Shown: positions 10,190-22,445 of the stretch, piece by piece | Layout of the letters: each line of letters starts with the position of its first letter | How positions within the stretch are numbered: position 1 is the stretch's first letter | Assembly (NCBI GenBank): GCA_944548615.1 | Contig: OX155951.1 | Span: forward strand, 16,293,502-16,357,501 | Length of the DNA stretch: 64,000 bases | Source: Micropterix aruncella | Lineage: Eukaryota; Arthropoda; Insecta; Lepidoptera; Micropterigidae | Reading direction: 5' to 3' | Made by a program: the position numbers and the translations under genes | The notes under the pieces: generated by a model | What the model saw: the letters and a program-made list of their open reading frames with translations, nothing else | Told to the model about the DNA's origin: nothing | The model's database searches: none

Positions 10190-12055
10190 ACATACACGTA
10201 AATACGATTTTAATAAATAATAAATGCTAAAATAGTATAAACATATCAAATCGTGAAAATATTGCTTTTTTTATACGAATAAATATAGTCTCAAAATGAT
10301 CCAAAACTATTCATGTGCCATACTTTTTTATTTTATTTGTTTTTTTAAAAACTTTTTTTGTCGAATAAAAAAAATGTTACGGGTAGAAATAACCCTTAAA
10401 GTTCTGTGCGCTATTTATATTCCACAGTGTATGGTTATATACAATTTCCCACTGAAACTTAAAGATGTTAATAGAAACCTTTGCGATATTATTATAAATT
10501 ACTGTTATTATTACCAAGTAAAAATACCTTATATCTCCATCTTTTTTACCCATCGATGACGATCCAGGCAATGTCTTATTTTTGTTATTTAATTCTCTGC
10601 AAATATACATTATATATTTATAGATTTTTTGAAATTTATTTTTTTTGAACAATTATTTTAAGTCAAAAACCCTACTCTTTTTCGCTTACGATCCAAAGGT
10701 ATCAATGACGCTTGCAGCGTTGCCACGCCGACGCTGGCGATGGACAACATTTTTACCCGTATTTATAGATTAAAGAAAGTAACAAACTATAAAAAAAATT
10801 AGTTAAATATAGTTAGGAAGGTGAAAACAATTTGCCTACGAAATTCACACACCTTTCGTGTTTTTTCAGCTTTTTTTCTAACTTTAATCTTGGCCTGATA
10901 GTAAAGTTTAATGTTTTGACCTATTTTCTAAAAATTAAACACATTTTTTTGACATCTACAATAAAAAATACTGATAAGGTGAGGAGTGGGTCAAAATGCC
11001 AAAAATTTAGCGTGACGTATTTTATGGATAGCCCCTAACAAATCTTGCAGTATCAAAACCGCTTAATCGACGCATATCCACTGTCGAAAAGCGCTCGGCC
11101 GGGCGCGAGTATTCGCGCGCAGGACGCGAGAATATCGCGAGCTCCGGAAATCAACGCAACGCACGTCCACCGTCCAGTAGCCTTCGGGCGCGAATGCACG
11201 GACTAACGCGAATGAACAGCGCGTAAGCATGGATTTCGATAATTTATTACAGAGAAATATGTAGACATTAAATAAAAAAAATAAAAATACTGGGTGGGTA
11301 AATGCCTCAATTATTGAAATGTTTATATCTTGTAATTATTTTTATTATATTCTTACGCGTAGACGACGTTTTTACACACGATTTTACTGGGTTTATTCAT
11401 AGTACAACACATTTTTTATTAGTGTTAATTGAATAAATTTAAAAAATATATATCGTAGACTTACTAATATATTATATGCTTAGTATGCACATTTTTTTTC
11501 AGAACGGTTTTCGCTACCAGTTAGCAGAAAAACGAATTGAAAAACCTCGTGTTTCGTCTTTATGTAAAAAACCATTTTTGTATATTTTTTTTCCTAATTT
11601 ATACGAAGTTGTTATCAATATAAAATTTCGTAGACATACTAAATAAATAGGTGTTGTATAACTGTGAATTAAAACACATCAGATATATCTTATGGTTATT
11701 GTAAAATTCGTCCTGAAAAAGTGTGTATTTTCGGTTTTCACATTGCGAAATTGATAGGGGCTCTTAACACAATTTCTATTCCATGTAATAATATTTCAAA
11801 TCATATGAAAGTAATATCATCTCTGTCATATTTCTAAGAATCATATTTTGTATATGTATATATATTTATGAATGTACCGTCTGACACATCAGTATGTATT
11901 GTATAACGTACATATATAAGGATGTATTTCTGTGGATTTCTTCCATTCCCTCCCTGGTTCCTTCCTTTCTACCCTACTCCCGGTTACCCTGCTATGTTTT
12001 GTTTTAATTTAAATTGTTCTCATTTTATTTAGTGGAATGTATTTTTAGGTGTAAC
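10190..12055. other. No gene seen; one GC-rich island at 11050-11230
   Basis: Mostly AT-rich unique DNA with homopolymer runs. The block at about 11050-11230 is sharply GC-rich (cgctcggccgggcgcgag...), is not repeated in the window and has no long ORF; it may be regulatory or a decayed repeat. Confidence 0.35.
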
Positions 12056-12057
12056 AA

Positions 12058-12496
12058 TACAGTGTGAGTTTTTAATTAGTACATCCTTGTAGTGGGTGAA
12101 ACAGTACGACAAACTTAGCATGTTTGATAAAGTTTTTAAAAAAAAAAATGTTAAAAAAAAAACTTTTTTTTTTTTAAATTTGAAGAAAAAAATATATTTT
12201 TAATAGTATAAAAAAAATCGAGTACGATGCGATATCTAGTGGTATGTAAAATATCTCTAATATTGTTTATTAGCGATATTTTACTTACCGCTAGATGGCG
12301 CAGCGCGCTCAACGGTTCTCTAACTTTTCTTCAATAGATAACATTTACAAAATTACAAAAAAAAACATTTTTGAAGTTTTAATGTTTAAACCATGTGATT
12401 TTTTTTGTTTCTTCCAAAAATTTTCATCAAAACTTGCTTTATTCGTCGTATTGATTCACCCACTACAAGTATGTCACTAATTAAAAACTCACATGT
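12058..12496. mobile_element. Palindromic MITE (ATCCTTGAAGTG family) copy
   Basis: Ends are agtgtgagtttttaattagt on the left and ctaattaaaaactcacatg on the right. The centre has gcgatattttacttaccgct followed by agatggcgcagcgcgctcaa. It is longer than the 5971 copy because of A/T homopolymer runs. The 61-residue frame at 12295-12480 lies inside the element and is not a gene. Confidence 0.7.
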
Positions 12497-13306
12497 ATAT
12501 TTAATATGTTTGCCTACCTATTGTTGTACACTCTTTTTACTGAATAAATTAAATTAAATTAATTAATCATCTCTGGTTGATGAAAATATACATAAAAAAT
12601 TGGTGTACGCAGTAAACCTATGTAAACCAGATTGAAAATAAAATTTATTTAATCTTCTGCATTTTTGATTACAACAAAACTAAACTACTATACATGTGAT
12701 AATATTGTACGTTTTATATAAATATGCCAAGCCCATAAAATATCAGTAAACCCCATAAAACGGCAGGATTGAACTCGACTCGTAATTTATACTAATTTCC
12801 AAGTCTTTAAAAAGTTATGTAAAATAGTTATAATCGCGTGAGCGCATTTCGATGTCGAGGGAAAAACGTAAAAATATTTTCTTATTTAAATATTAAGTCT
12901 TTGGCACGAAAACATATCTAGGTGCTGAACACATTTCAGATTAACATTTGATATTGCCATTGTACTGGTTTTTATACATAATATATAATATGTGCAGTCT
13001 GGTGAAAGAACAGAAAAGCCGATTCAGAAGAAAATTCCACAGAAATAACCAGCTGACGCGGTCATTAGCGCCCGTCATTTAATAGCGACATAATGGGAAG
13101 AAAACGCCCCTGCCACTAATTTTAATTCAGCTGCCGGGACACTAGACGGGATAATCGCTTACAAAGACTTAAGAGCATAGATTTTTGCGCAAACATATCT
13201 ATAACTATAGGTATATTAAACAAGGACAGTTTTAAAATGCAAAATGGAAGTCCAAAAATAATGTAAATCATTTAATGGTCTCGGAATTCAATAAGTGTTT
13301 ATTGTA
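12497..13306. other. No gene seen; possible unique island at 13050-13160
   Basis: AT-rich DNA. About 13050-13160 is GC-richer and unique, with ccactaattttaattcagct, and could be a non-coding functional element; nothing else was recognised. Confidence 0.3.
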
Positions 13307-13660
13307 TATACAGGATAATTTTAATTAACCGGCATCCTTTAAAGGGGTGAATCAGTACGAGCAACTAATCAACTTTTGATTTAAAAAATGGAAAAAGCCA
13401 AAATTTTAAATTTGAAGACCTAAATATTTGACAAGCGTTTGAGCGCTAATAGCATTCATAAACAAAATTTTACCTACCGCTAGATATCGCATCGTGCTCA
13501 GCGCCTTTTATACAATTTTTTCAAAAAAATATTTTTTTTAAATTTCGAAAAAAAAAGTATTTTTTTTTTTTTTTTATACAAATATCTATCAAAAGTTGTT
13601 TATATGCTCGAACCGATTCACCCCTTCAAGGATGCCGGTTATTTCAAAATCACCTGTATA
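13307..13660. mobile_element. Palindromic MITE (ATCCTTGAAGTG family) copy
   Basis: Left end caggataattttaattaacc with ggcatcctttaaaggggtga; right end tcaccccttcaaggatgccg then atcacctg. TATA lies on both sides (13307-13310 and 13657-13660), consistent with a TA-rich target duplication. A Helitron begins one base beyond the right flank. Confidence 0.7.
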
Positions 13661-13661
13661 A

Positions 13662-14220
13662 CTAGTGGAATGCTACCCGGCGATGCTAGGGTATCCGTTT
13701 CCTCCCCCCTCCCACTCCTTCTCCCCCCCCCCCCTCCTCCCCCCCCCCCCCCCAAGTAGCTTATGTTAATCGCAAATTTTCATGGCGATCGGTTGAACAG
13801 TATTGAAGTTGCCTGCTGCAGCTCCTGCCTGCTGCAGCTCCATCTAGTGACAAGTTATAACAGCGTGAAAATATAATCCGTGCTCAAAATATAATCGTTT
13901 TCAGGGCGATTGTTTGAACGGTATAGAAGTTAACAGCAGCGCCATCTGGTGACGAGTTACAATACAGTTAATAGCGCGAAAATATTATGCTTTCTCAAAT
14001 GTCTATGTATACCAATTTTCATGACGATCGGTTGAGCGGTATAGAAGTTGATGTGCTGCAGCTCCATATAATGGTAAGCACAAAGCGAATATCATAAAAA
14101 CCTTCCCTATGAAAAAATACATATATGTGCCAACTTTCATAGTGATATAGGTCAAGCGGTTTCGGAGTCTAATAAGCTCGGACAGACAGATATACCAACA
14201 TATATTTTTATATATATAGA
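13662..14220 (-). mobile_element. Non-autonomous Helitron (Lep1-like)
   Basis: On the minus strand the element starts TCTATATATATAAAA at 14220 after an A and ends ...CCACTAG at 13662 before a T, the standard Helitron A|TC...CTAG|T arrangement without target duplication. Inside are three degenerate units built on catggcgatcggttgaac and a cagctcc(atctagtgac) block, plus the phrase ggtcaagcggtttcggagtc near the 5' end, familiar from lepidopteran Helitrons. A C-rich tract at 13703-13755 lies near its 3' end. There is no coding sequence. Confidence 0.7.
13703..13755. repeat. C-rich low-complexity tract
   Basis: Long runs of C with scattered T inside the Helitron 3' region; the G-rich complement could form quadruplexes. 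Run lengths may be affected by sequencing slippage. Confidence 0.9.
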
Positions 14221-14221
14221 T

Positions 14222-16104
14222 TAAGTAAACCAACAAAGGAAAATTCCAAAAGTTAATAAAAATAACGACTTGTAAACAGATTATCATTTGTTTCCGTTAT
14301 ATAAATATAATAACATTTCTCTGTGAAAAGGTAGTAAGTGAATATAAATGTAAATCCAGCACAGCGCAGAACAATAAATTGAATGAGGGACTCATTGAAA
14401 CGAGTGTCCATTAACGTGATGGAAATACTCGACTGTGACGATAATGAGGTAACAAGGAGAACATTAAAGCGAATCCCGAGGGAAGCAGACAGCAAAGCTG
14501 AATGCTGATAAATTGACGTGCAGGTGGTAATAACTCATTCCATGTGTGTGGCCGAATATTTCTAGGTTTATACAGCATAAAGCGGTAACAAGTTATTGTA
14601 GTAACTTATAAGGTATAATGATTTAAAAGATTTTGTCTCAAAAAGATAAACTACACGATTGTTGGTAATTTCATTCATATCACGAGATGGTTTGCTTTTT
14701 CTATTTTAAGTTGTGGTTCCTATTGAAAATTTGGACATGACTTCTAAAGCAAGGTTAATTATAGCAGCATAGAATCTGGAAAAACAACAAAGAATAAATT
14801 ATTAGTAGGTGGGTTTAGAAATATTGTAAACGAGATTATGTGAGTAAATGTCAATGTGCAACCATCTTTATTGCTCCTTAATTTGGTGACCCGTAGCCTG
14901 CTTTTTACCTCTGATCTTTTATATACATCATAATCATAATATTTTTATTCCTTCTAAATTGTAGTAAAACAAAAACATAGGTCGTCAATTCGTGAAAAAC
15001 AATATTCAAAAACGTATACAAATTTAATGTAATTCCATAATCGCAAAAAAATATAAACACGTAGTCAAATAGAAATATAACCACGGGCCTAAAACATACA
15101 GTCGAAAAAAAATCAAAAATATAATAACATAAATTGACGGACAAAAGTAAAAAAATATAAAAAAAGTAAAAATAATCCACATTTTAAAGAATTATTTAAA
15201 TTATTTTAATACGATTAGGCATTATTACTATGAAGTAATTATAACCGAGGGTACTAACTTAAGTGAAGCATAGGTGCTAAATACATCACTGAGTCTATAT
15301 GTTTATTCCAGTCTATAAGTTATTCGATATTAGGAGAAAGTTCCACATTATATGGCGCGTGTGAAGCTCATGCTTATTTTTTTTAAATTATTTAGTTTCC
15401 AACTCTTGTATCATATTTGCGAGCATATTAAAGAGTTTAAGGGCTAATAAGTATATACAAGATTTAAACGGACCTTAGGTTAGATTATCTTTTTTTTTTT
15501 TAAAAATTTAATAACCATTTTTTACAATACAGCTTAGTATAAAATCCAGCCAAGCCTAAGGCTTACCTGCTGGAGATTATGATAGGGTGACTTTCAGTGC
15601 AACTTTAGTGGCCATTTTGACCATTTAATAATATATCTGCTGCATTATCTGCTATATTGATAAGGATTAGTCGGCACAGAAAGCCACCCCCTTGATAATA
15701 TTTACATAAAAAAATAACGTACTTAATGCTAATAAAATAAAAACATGAATATTATTCGTATCATTCACACTTGTGTTTCACTTTCACTTATTTTAAAGCT
15801 AACTATTTTTAATTCTTTTTTTTGTTTTGTTGTACATTTTTTATTTTTTTTTTAATTTAAAGGAATTTTGTTGAATAAATGAGGGATTAGCCAATTCAAT
15901 CTTCTTTTGCCATAAAGGTTACGAAAAGGAGGGACGAGTAGCCGTAGTAGAGTAGTATCTCAAATACGGTTATGATCGCTTTCTATTCAGGAGCTAATAA
16001 TGACTTACTTTAAATGTTTTTGGCGTAAACCAGACACTTGATTATATATTTACTCAGGTGCCATGGCCAGCACTTTATATATTTGAAAAAGGGGTGCGCT
16101 AGTC
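14222..16104. other. No gene seen; unique island at 14370-14530
   Basis: AT-rich DNA. The block at about 14370-14530 has a more balanced composition and is unique. A T13 run near 15490 could be the poly(A) end of a minus-strand retrosequence starting around 15600, but the body was not recognised. Confidence 0.3.
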
Positions 16105-16480
16105 AAAAATGTGGGAAAATTTTGAGCACTTTCTCGTCTCCTTTGCAAATTATCATTTTAAATGCTTTGCACGGACCCATACGAGATGTTTATTTCTTTC
16201 GTAAGCTCTCGAATAGATAATCGCTTGTTTTCGCGAACCAGTTCTGCCTCTTCTTACATTTTGTCTCCTGTTTTGATGTTAAAGGACGTCCCGATCGTAG
16301 CTCGTCTTCAACCGACCCATTTCGGCTTTCAAAAAGCTGTAACTTTTTGTAAACAGTCTTCAGAGTTACCACATTATCACCATATACTGATTTTAGCATT
16401 TCATGAGCTTCTTTGGCACGTTAATGTTAAAGTTATAAAAACTTAATGTTAACGCGTTGTTCGAAATCCACGATGCGCGA
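16105..16480 (-). pseudogene. mariner transposase N-terminal fragment
   Basis: Minus-strand frames give DFEQRVNIKF (about 16470), AKEAHEMLKSVYGDNVVTLK (16418-16359), TVYKK, NGSVEDELRSGRPLTSK and then, after a frameshift near 16265, AELVRENKRLSIRELTKEIN (about 16250) and ISYGSVQSI. This is the paired helix-turn-helix DNA-binding region of mariner-type transposases, which binds the element's terminal repeats. The catalytic DDE/D domain is absent. Frameshifts and stops show it is inactive. It precedes a tandem array in the window. Confidence 0.75.
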
Positions 16481-16699
16481 CAGACCCGATAAAAACGACC
16501 TTACTCTTCTGGCTCTAGAAGCCGACTGACAAGTCACAACTTGTTCAATCTTGACACTAATAATCTCAAAGAATCAGGATATCGGACAAATTACTTCAAA
16601 TGGCTCTAGCGTCAGAAGTTGCTGCAATGAAAATTCATTTACCGTATTTTTTTATCATTGTCTTATCATTGCCTTATCTTGTCTTATCTAATTGAGGTC

Positions 16700-17375
16700 A
16701 AGAACCGTTTGGCCATATTATGTACCCGCCAATGGATCATCGGCTATGGTAAGCATTGACACTGTCTAGTAGGCAGAATGTCAATGATGTCAAGGTAATG
16801 ACGTTGAACGGTACTACTTCTTGACCCTAATATGGTACCCACTCATACAAGCCGAAAGTTCAAATCTCACTAAAGCCGACGATGCATTGGGGTGTACATG
16901 GTATCTATGCATGGGTGTATATAGTATTGCATCTTGAAACGAAAATGGTACCCACCTATGTGGGTGGGTACCATTTTCAGTTCAAGATGCGGTACTATTG
17001 GGCGTTACCATGTACTCGCCAATGGATCGTCGGCTTTGGTAAGATTTGAACTTACGGCTTGTATGAGTGTGTGCCATATTACAGTCAAAAAGTAGTACCG
17101 TCAGGCGTCATTATATACTTGCCAATGGATCTCAGGCTTTAGAGAGATTCGACGTTCGGCTTATATGAGTGGGTAACATATTTGGGCCAAAAAGTAGAAC
17201 CGTTAGGCGTCATTATATACTTTCCAAGGTATCGCAGGCTTTAGAGAGATTAGACGTTCGGCTTACATGAGTGGGTACCATATTTGGGTCAAGAAGTAGT
17301 ACCGTTCGACGTCATTACATACTTGCCAATGGATCGTCGGCTTTGGCGAGATTTGACGTTCGGCTGAGTCTCGGC
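16700..17375. repeat. 102-bp tandem array with an orientation switch
   Basis: Forward units start at about 16991, 17092, 17194 and 17296 (period 101-102 bp; gtagtaccgttaggcg, then tacttgccaatggatcg and gacgttcggctta). Upstream, 16720-16905 carries the same sequence on the opposite strand (ggtactacttcttgacccta, then caagccgaaagttc). The switch point is a hairpin at 16929-16990. No ORF is conserved through the units. Confidence 0.8.
16929..16990. repeat. Hairpin at the centre of the inverted array
   Basis: gcatcttgaaac...ggtaccc (16929-16953) faces gggtacc...gttcaagatgc (16966-16990) with two mismatches around a short loop. It sits exactly between oppositely oriented 102-bp repeats. Confidence 0.8.
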
Positions 17376-17560
17376 GAGGTGAGCTTCGAACGGGCGCGCT
17401 CCGGGCGGAAGCGCGTCTGGCGGCGCATACTAATCGGACATCTCCTCAATCTTTTCCCTGGCGTCACTGCCGAGGATTGCCGCCGAGATGACAGATCGCC
17501 GTGACGTCACCCGCGCCGACTGAGCACCTCGCAAGCCTGATAAATTGGACGTTTAACGCG
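17365..17560. other. Unique GC-rich island
   Basis: A strongly GC-rich block after the last 102-bp unit, including ccgtgacgtcacccgcgcc with a CRE-like TGACGTCA at 17500-17507. The short ORFs across it show no recognisable protein motif. It may be a regulatory element or a CpG-rich decayed repeat. Confidence 0.25.
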
Positions 17561-17960
17561 CGCCGCGCCAGCCAGACGCTGACTTGACTAAAAAGAAATT
17601 GCCATTTGTGGGATGTCACAGCATTCAGAATTTTAATTTTCATCGCCATCATAAAGTTCCGTCTTCGCACCGAAAGATTTACGACTTGCACTTATTTGAA
17701 TTAGCGCAGGCGGCTTTCTTCATCGAATCTTGAATGCAGTTACGGTGATTTCAATTAATGTGGATCGTCGAGGAAGTTTATACAGAAGTGATTGCCTCAA
17801 TTCCGGGAAGATGGATTTTACGACTAACAACGAATAACGACGAATAACAACGAAAAATTTCATCATTTTCTTACATTGCGCAAAATATCGAACACACTGT
17901 TTCGTGAGTTCTCGATTTAAAACATTATAGTTCGAAAGGCTAGAGGATGCCATAAATAAT

Positions 17961-18369
17961 AATGGCCAGACTGCTTAACAATATAACGCGTGTCCTCAGA
18001 ATTACTCCATACATGTCACAAAAATTAAGTCCCTGCAAATACGCCGGTACATATTTGTCGGTAACTATTAAGCGTCGGTCTAATGTGCCGCGCAATATAA
18101 TCAACTTCATTTTTGTGACATGTATGGATTAATGCTGACGCCACGTATTCTATTGTTTAGCACTCTGACCATTTGTTTCGAGTTCTGTATTGCATCCACT
18201 GTCAACTGATGAATTTTCAACATTTCCAAAACACTTTGGGGGTTCTAATTAAAATTACTTGTTATATGTGCGCCAGCGCCAGGTGTCCTGGAATCTGGCC
18301 TACTGACTCTACCCCAGTATTCTATAGTCAAAATACTATCTGAGTCTGCACTTTTTTGTCGCTGGCCCT
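17961..18369. mobile_element. Foldback DNA element, copy 2 (left arm truncated)
   Basis: It matches the 1511-2153 element: ttactccatacatgtcacaa near 18000, then gtcagtt/cattttcaac blocks, gcgccagcgccaggtgtcct (18271-18290) and a terminal gcacttttttgtcgctggcc. The outer part of the left arm is missing, so it cannot fold completely. Confidence 0.65.
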
Positions 18370-18639
18370 ATACTTCCTTCTTCTTTTACCCTATACTTTT
18401 CATAATACTGACGTGAGCTACCGAGTTATTTTAAAAACCTGTTATAGCGTTAATAAAATAAAGCTGATCAAAAATATTATACATTTTCAAGTATGCCAAA
18501 AATAAGCTTTCTTTTGATACCAAATAAATTACGTTTGGTGTTTTTTTTTTCTCGTTATGTAGCTGGAAACAATAGTCTTTCGAAAATGTCGCTTGCTTTT
18601 AGTAGAATAAATATATTTTTAAATTTAAATCAGACGGTG

Positions 18640-18760
18640 AGGTGATATTTTTACACGACTGCCTAACAAAAAAGGAGTGTAATGTGTTCAGGGTTCATCT
18701 ATGTATGTTTTCCATTTCTTTATTCACCATAACTTCTAAACGCGTGAAAAAAAACATAGA
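18640..18760 (+). repeat. Dispersed repeat, copy 1
   Basis: About 105 bp (tacacgactgcctaacaaaa, then gtgtaatgtgttcagggttc) is repeated in the opposite orientation at 24395-24515. The family is not identified. Confidence 0.6.
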
Positions 18761-19011
18761 CAAAGACCAATGTTCTAATATTCATAGTAGGTATGTATGA
18801 TAACGAGGATAAAAATCTGTCATACGATTTGGAATGCTTTTAAGAAATAAATTCTGCCTGGAATGCTGTGCTCTAAACTGTAAATGTTGACATTTTAAAA
18901 AAATAATTATTGATCATATTGAGAGAATATATGGTAGCAACGGAGACAGATATCTTTTCCTCGACTTAGAGCGCTGGACACAAAGTTCGTGGACATATAA
19001 CAGCCTTTTGC

Positions 19012-19395
19012 TAATGAGAGCTCGCTAGACGGTCAACATTTCTTGTTAAGCATTTACGTGTTTGACAAACATGGTTGATGTGGCTTAATGATACATCAAG
19101 CATGCCTATCAATCATTTACACTCATTTGCAGCTTAGTCACCATAAGACCCGGCCTCTTCAGAGATTGCGCAAAAACACTGAATGCGACTTGCTTGACAA
19201 GCAAATCTCTAGACGGTCAAGCATGCTTGACAAGCGTTGCAAAAATATTTTTTTTCATCTAGCGTTTTCCACAGATCATAGTTTGTTTGACAAGCCATTA
19301 AGCTTAGTTCTGAACGGACAAAACTGCTTGTCAAACACGAAAATTGACATGCCTGTCAAACAATTTTGACCGTCTAGGACTCTAGGAAGCCCTTT
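19012..19395. mobile_element. MITE-like element, CAAGCATGCTTG family, copy 2
   Basis: The left end (gctcgctagacggtcaac) and right end (ttttgaccgtctaggact) are inverted. The left subterminal block and the right block (tccacag, ttaagcttag, tgtcaaacacgaaaa) match copy 1 at 80-802. A further internal tctagacggtcaagcatgct at 19208-19227 again suggests a composite built from two related elements. Confidence 0.6.
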
Positions 19396-19498
19396 AAACG
19401 CGTCATGTCCTGGGTCAAGCCAACGATTAACGTGCTAAAAAGTTTAACATAATATGTGTGTAACAGAAATGTGTGTATTTCCACTACAATTCCCAATA

Positions 19499-19525
19499 TT
19501 CCCGAACATATATAGAGTTCGGGAA
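19499..19525. repeat. Short hairpin
   Basis: ttcccgaac and gttcgggaa form a perfect 9-bp stem around a 9-nt AT loop. Function unknown. Confidence 0.6.
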
Positions 19526-19869
19526 TTCCCCATATTACACACATACAGAAATGTGTGTAACAAAAAGTGTAACATATACGCTCGCTTTATTATCGCCCGA
19601 TCTATATCGTGGCTATATTATACCCACGATCAAGTATAAAGAAAACAAAACAGAATACGAAAACCACAAAGCGTATGTGATACGACAAACTGTTCCTAAG
19701 ATTCTAAATACAAAAAGGGTCATAAATGGGTCATAAATATAACAAAAAAACTTTCTGTTATATTTTAGACCATTATTGCTATTAAGAAATCTAATGAAAA
19801 AAACGAACATGCTTTTACCTACTTTTTGAATAATAACCCAAAAGTAGGGCGGTTAGAGACGCAGAAGGC

Positions 19870-20440
19870 TACTCCTTATCAAAATGACTTTTTATTTGCT
19901 AGATTGGCTATTTATTTCTCTATGACGTCTCCAGAGCGTCCGAGGAGCGGTCTAACTTGCGCAGCACGCACGAAAATATGTGATTTATGTTGGCGTTATT
20001 ATCAGAGGTATCCCATGTTCCCCGAGGCGTCCCGCGAGTAGCTCGACCCCTGCACCGCCGTCTCAGAGCGGACGTGTATTCAAATATTCCGGGAGGAATC
20101 GCGGCCTGGCCCTGATTTTATTTTTATGCGCATCCATTTGAATTTATATGTGACTCTGGATGCCGCCGCCGCTCTGCCCGACAGTAAACAAGCCTGGGAA
20201 AGCACCCGCGGGATCCAAAGGATGACAAAGAAAATCAACAGTCTCCATCGCGTTCCGCTGAATGTAGACATACAGTCAATCAACATTATTAAAAAGGTAC
20301 ATAAGCGTAAGAGGGTATAGTGTATATCTGTGGACGTAGACGTACATTCAATAAAGAGTAAAATACAAGTTCAGTCGACTCCAATTTATCTGTGGTTTGA
20401 ATAAATGCTACATATGGAAGAATGCTTGTATAATAATTAA
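19870..20440. other. No gene seen; GC-rich unique island at 20020-20260
   Basis: The block at about 20020-20260 is GC-rich and unique, containing tgattttatttttatgcgca, an AT core flanked by GC-rich sequence. No ORF is convincing. It may be a conserved non-coding element. Confidence 0.25.
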
Positions 20441-20446
20441 TTTTAT

Positions 20447-20770
20447 ATACAGCTGTTTTTAGTTAGGGGCATCCTGGAAGGAAGTGAATCAGTACGCGCA
20501 AATAAGCAAAATTTTATATTTTTTTTTTTGTAAAATTTGTAATTGTCAAAAAAGTTTGAGAAGCGTTGAGCGCGCTGTACCATCTAGAGGCGATTAAAAT
20601 TTCGCTAACAAACAATATTAGTGATATTTTACCTACCGCTAGGTGGCGCATCGTGCTCAATGCTTTTAAACTATTTTAAAAAAGATCATTTTTTTATCCA
20701 TAGTTGCTTATTTTCTCGTACTGATTCACTTTCTTCAAGGATGCCGATAACTAAAAACTCAGCTTGTATA
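20447..20770. mobile_element. Palindromic MITE (ATCCTTGAAGTG family) copy
   Basis: Left end cagctgtttttagttagggg with catcctgga; right end ttcttcaaggatgccgataa then aaaactcagcttg. The centre has attttacctaccgctaggtg. TATA flanks both ends. The small frame at 20621-20839 runs through it. Confidence 0.65.
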
Positions 20771-21540
20771 ATCTTTATTGGAAGAAACACTGTTGTAATC
20801 TTAAAATTTATGGATCACCTTAAAATTACAACGAGGTAACACGAAAAATTATGATTAGTCGTCCCATTTTGGTTTTACGTCCCAAAACCAGGTAAAAACA
20901 AAATGAAACATGTGTAACATACATTTTAATGAAATGGTCATGACAAAAATCAAAAACATTCAAAATTGAAACGCAAATCAAAAACAACACATACCTTCTC
21001 TACATTTTGCTTCAGATACCAACTTTATAGAATGTATATCTACTTCTCGTCTTGCCTCAATTAACTACTTTTATAGAATTTAAGTAAATGAAGCAGAGTT
21101 ACAATAATCGATATAATTTAAGTTAACTAAAATTATAGCCGTTGCGAAAAAAATAAATTTCACATATTCAACACTATCTCAACTGCCAGTCCAGTTTTCA
21201 TTAAGCACCGACGAATTGTAATATCTCAGTTTCACTACTTAGGTACGAATAGAATTAGAACTGGTCGAGATGTTACGACCTAAATCGTTATATCGTTTTA
21301 AGAACGAATACAAATACGACCTTAAACAAAGAAGAATGTATGTCTCTTCGATTACCTTCCTACTTACCTACATATGTAGCTACAAATATGTATTAGTAGA
21401 TAAGGGATTCTTAGGTGTTAATTAACGGCTATGTCAGAGATGCGTCCTAAACATCAGCGATATTTTTCTCTAAGTACCTATTTGATGCAAAGAAATGTAT
21501 TATATAAAGTGGTATTGAATATATATTATTTTTCATTACC
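20771..21540. other. No gene seen
   Basis: Unique AT-rich sequence without recognisable repeats, RNAs or coding frames. Confidence 0.4.
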
Positions 21541-21542
21541 TA

Positions 21543-22445
21543 AACTATGACGAGTAAGCAATAGGTGCAAGAAAAGGGGCGTCCGGAAGTGTAGACGTGC
21601 ACATTGACAAGCAGTAATAGACGTTATCATATCAAAACTGGCGTTATCATGTTAAAACATAGATTACGGCAACAATGACGAATAAGTAAGAGATGCGAGA
21701 AAATGGGGCCTCCGGAAGAGGCGACGCGCAGTAATAGACGCTGCCATGTCAAAATTTGCGTAATCATGTCAAAATATTCGACATGACCGAAGATAACCTG
21801 GCTAAATAACATCTAAGACGACCTTAAGAATCAACGATTATCGGCTAGGGATGCTCGAGACGTGGCAAAAAATCGTTAAGAATGGAAGCGAATCGTGAAT
21901 GGAGTACGAAATCCAGCGGCACCGACAGCAGCGTATTGGCTGCGAGGGCGACCCCCTCCCCAATCGCCGGCTACGGAATAAATAATAATAATAATGTTAA
22001 AATATGCATTACGGCAACTATGTAGAATAAGCAAAAAATGCGAAAAAGGGGCGTCCGGAAGTGACGACGCGCACATCGACGCGCAATAATCGATGATGTC
22101 ATATCAAAACTTGTGTTATCATGTCAAAACATTCATTATGGCAACTATGACGAGTAAGCAAATGATGAGTGAAAAGTGTCCGGAAGTAGCGACGCGCACA
22201 TCGTCGCGCAGTAATAGACGTTGCCATGGCAAAACTTGCGTTATCATGTCAAAACATTCATTACGGCAACTATGATGAGTAAGCAAGATATGCAAAAAAA
22301 GGGGCACCCAGAAGTGACGACGCGCACATCCACTGGCAGTAATAGACGTTATCATGGCAAAACTTGCGTTATCATGTCAAAACATTCATTACGGCAATTA
22401 TGACGAGTAAGCAAGAGATGCGAGAAAAGGGGCGTCCGGAAGTGA
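21543..22445. repeat. 127-bp tandem array, about six units, interrupted
   Basis: The anchor (ga)cgagtaagc recurs at 21552, 21680 (variant), 22025 (variant), 22152, 22277 and 22405, giving periods of 125-128 bp. Each unit contains aaggggcgtccggaagtg, a gacgcgcacatc block, agtaatagacgtt and tgcgttatcatgtcaaaaca. The units are separated into two blocks by unrelated sequence at about 21796-22003. The short ORFs seen on both strands are by-products of the periodicity. Confidence 0.85.
21796..22003 (+). mobile_element. Probable retroelement 3' end inserted in the array
   Basis: A GC-rich segment (aatccagcggcaccgacagc, then gccggctacgg) ends in aataaataataataataatg. The terminal AAT microsatellite is the kind of tail carried by several non-LTR families. 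It interrupts the 127-bp units. The family is not identified. Confidence 0.4.
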
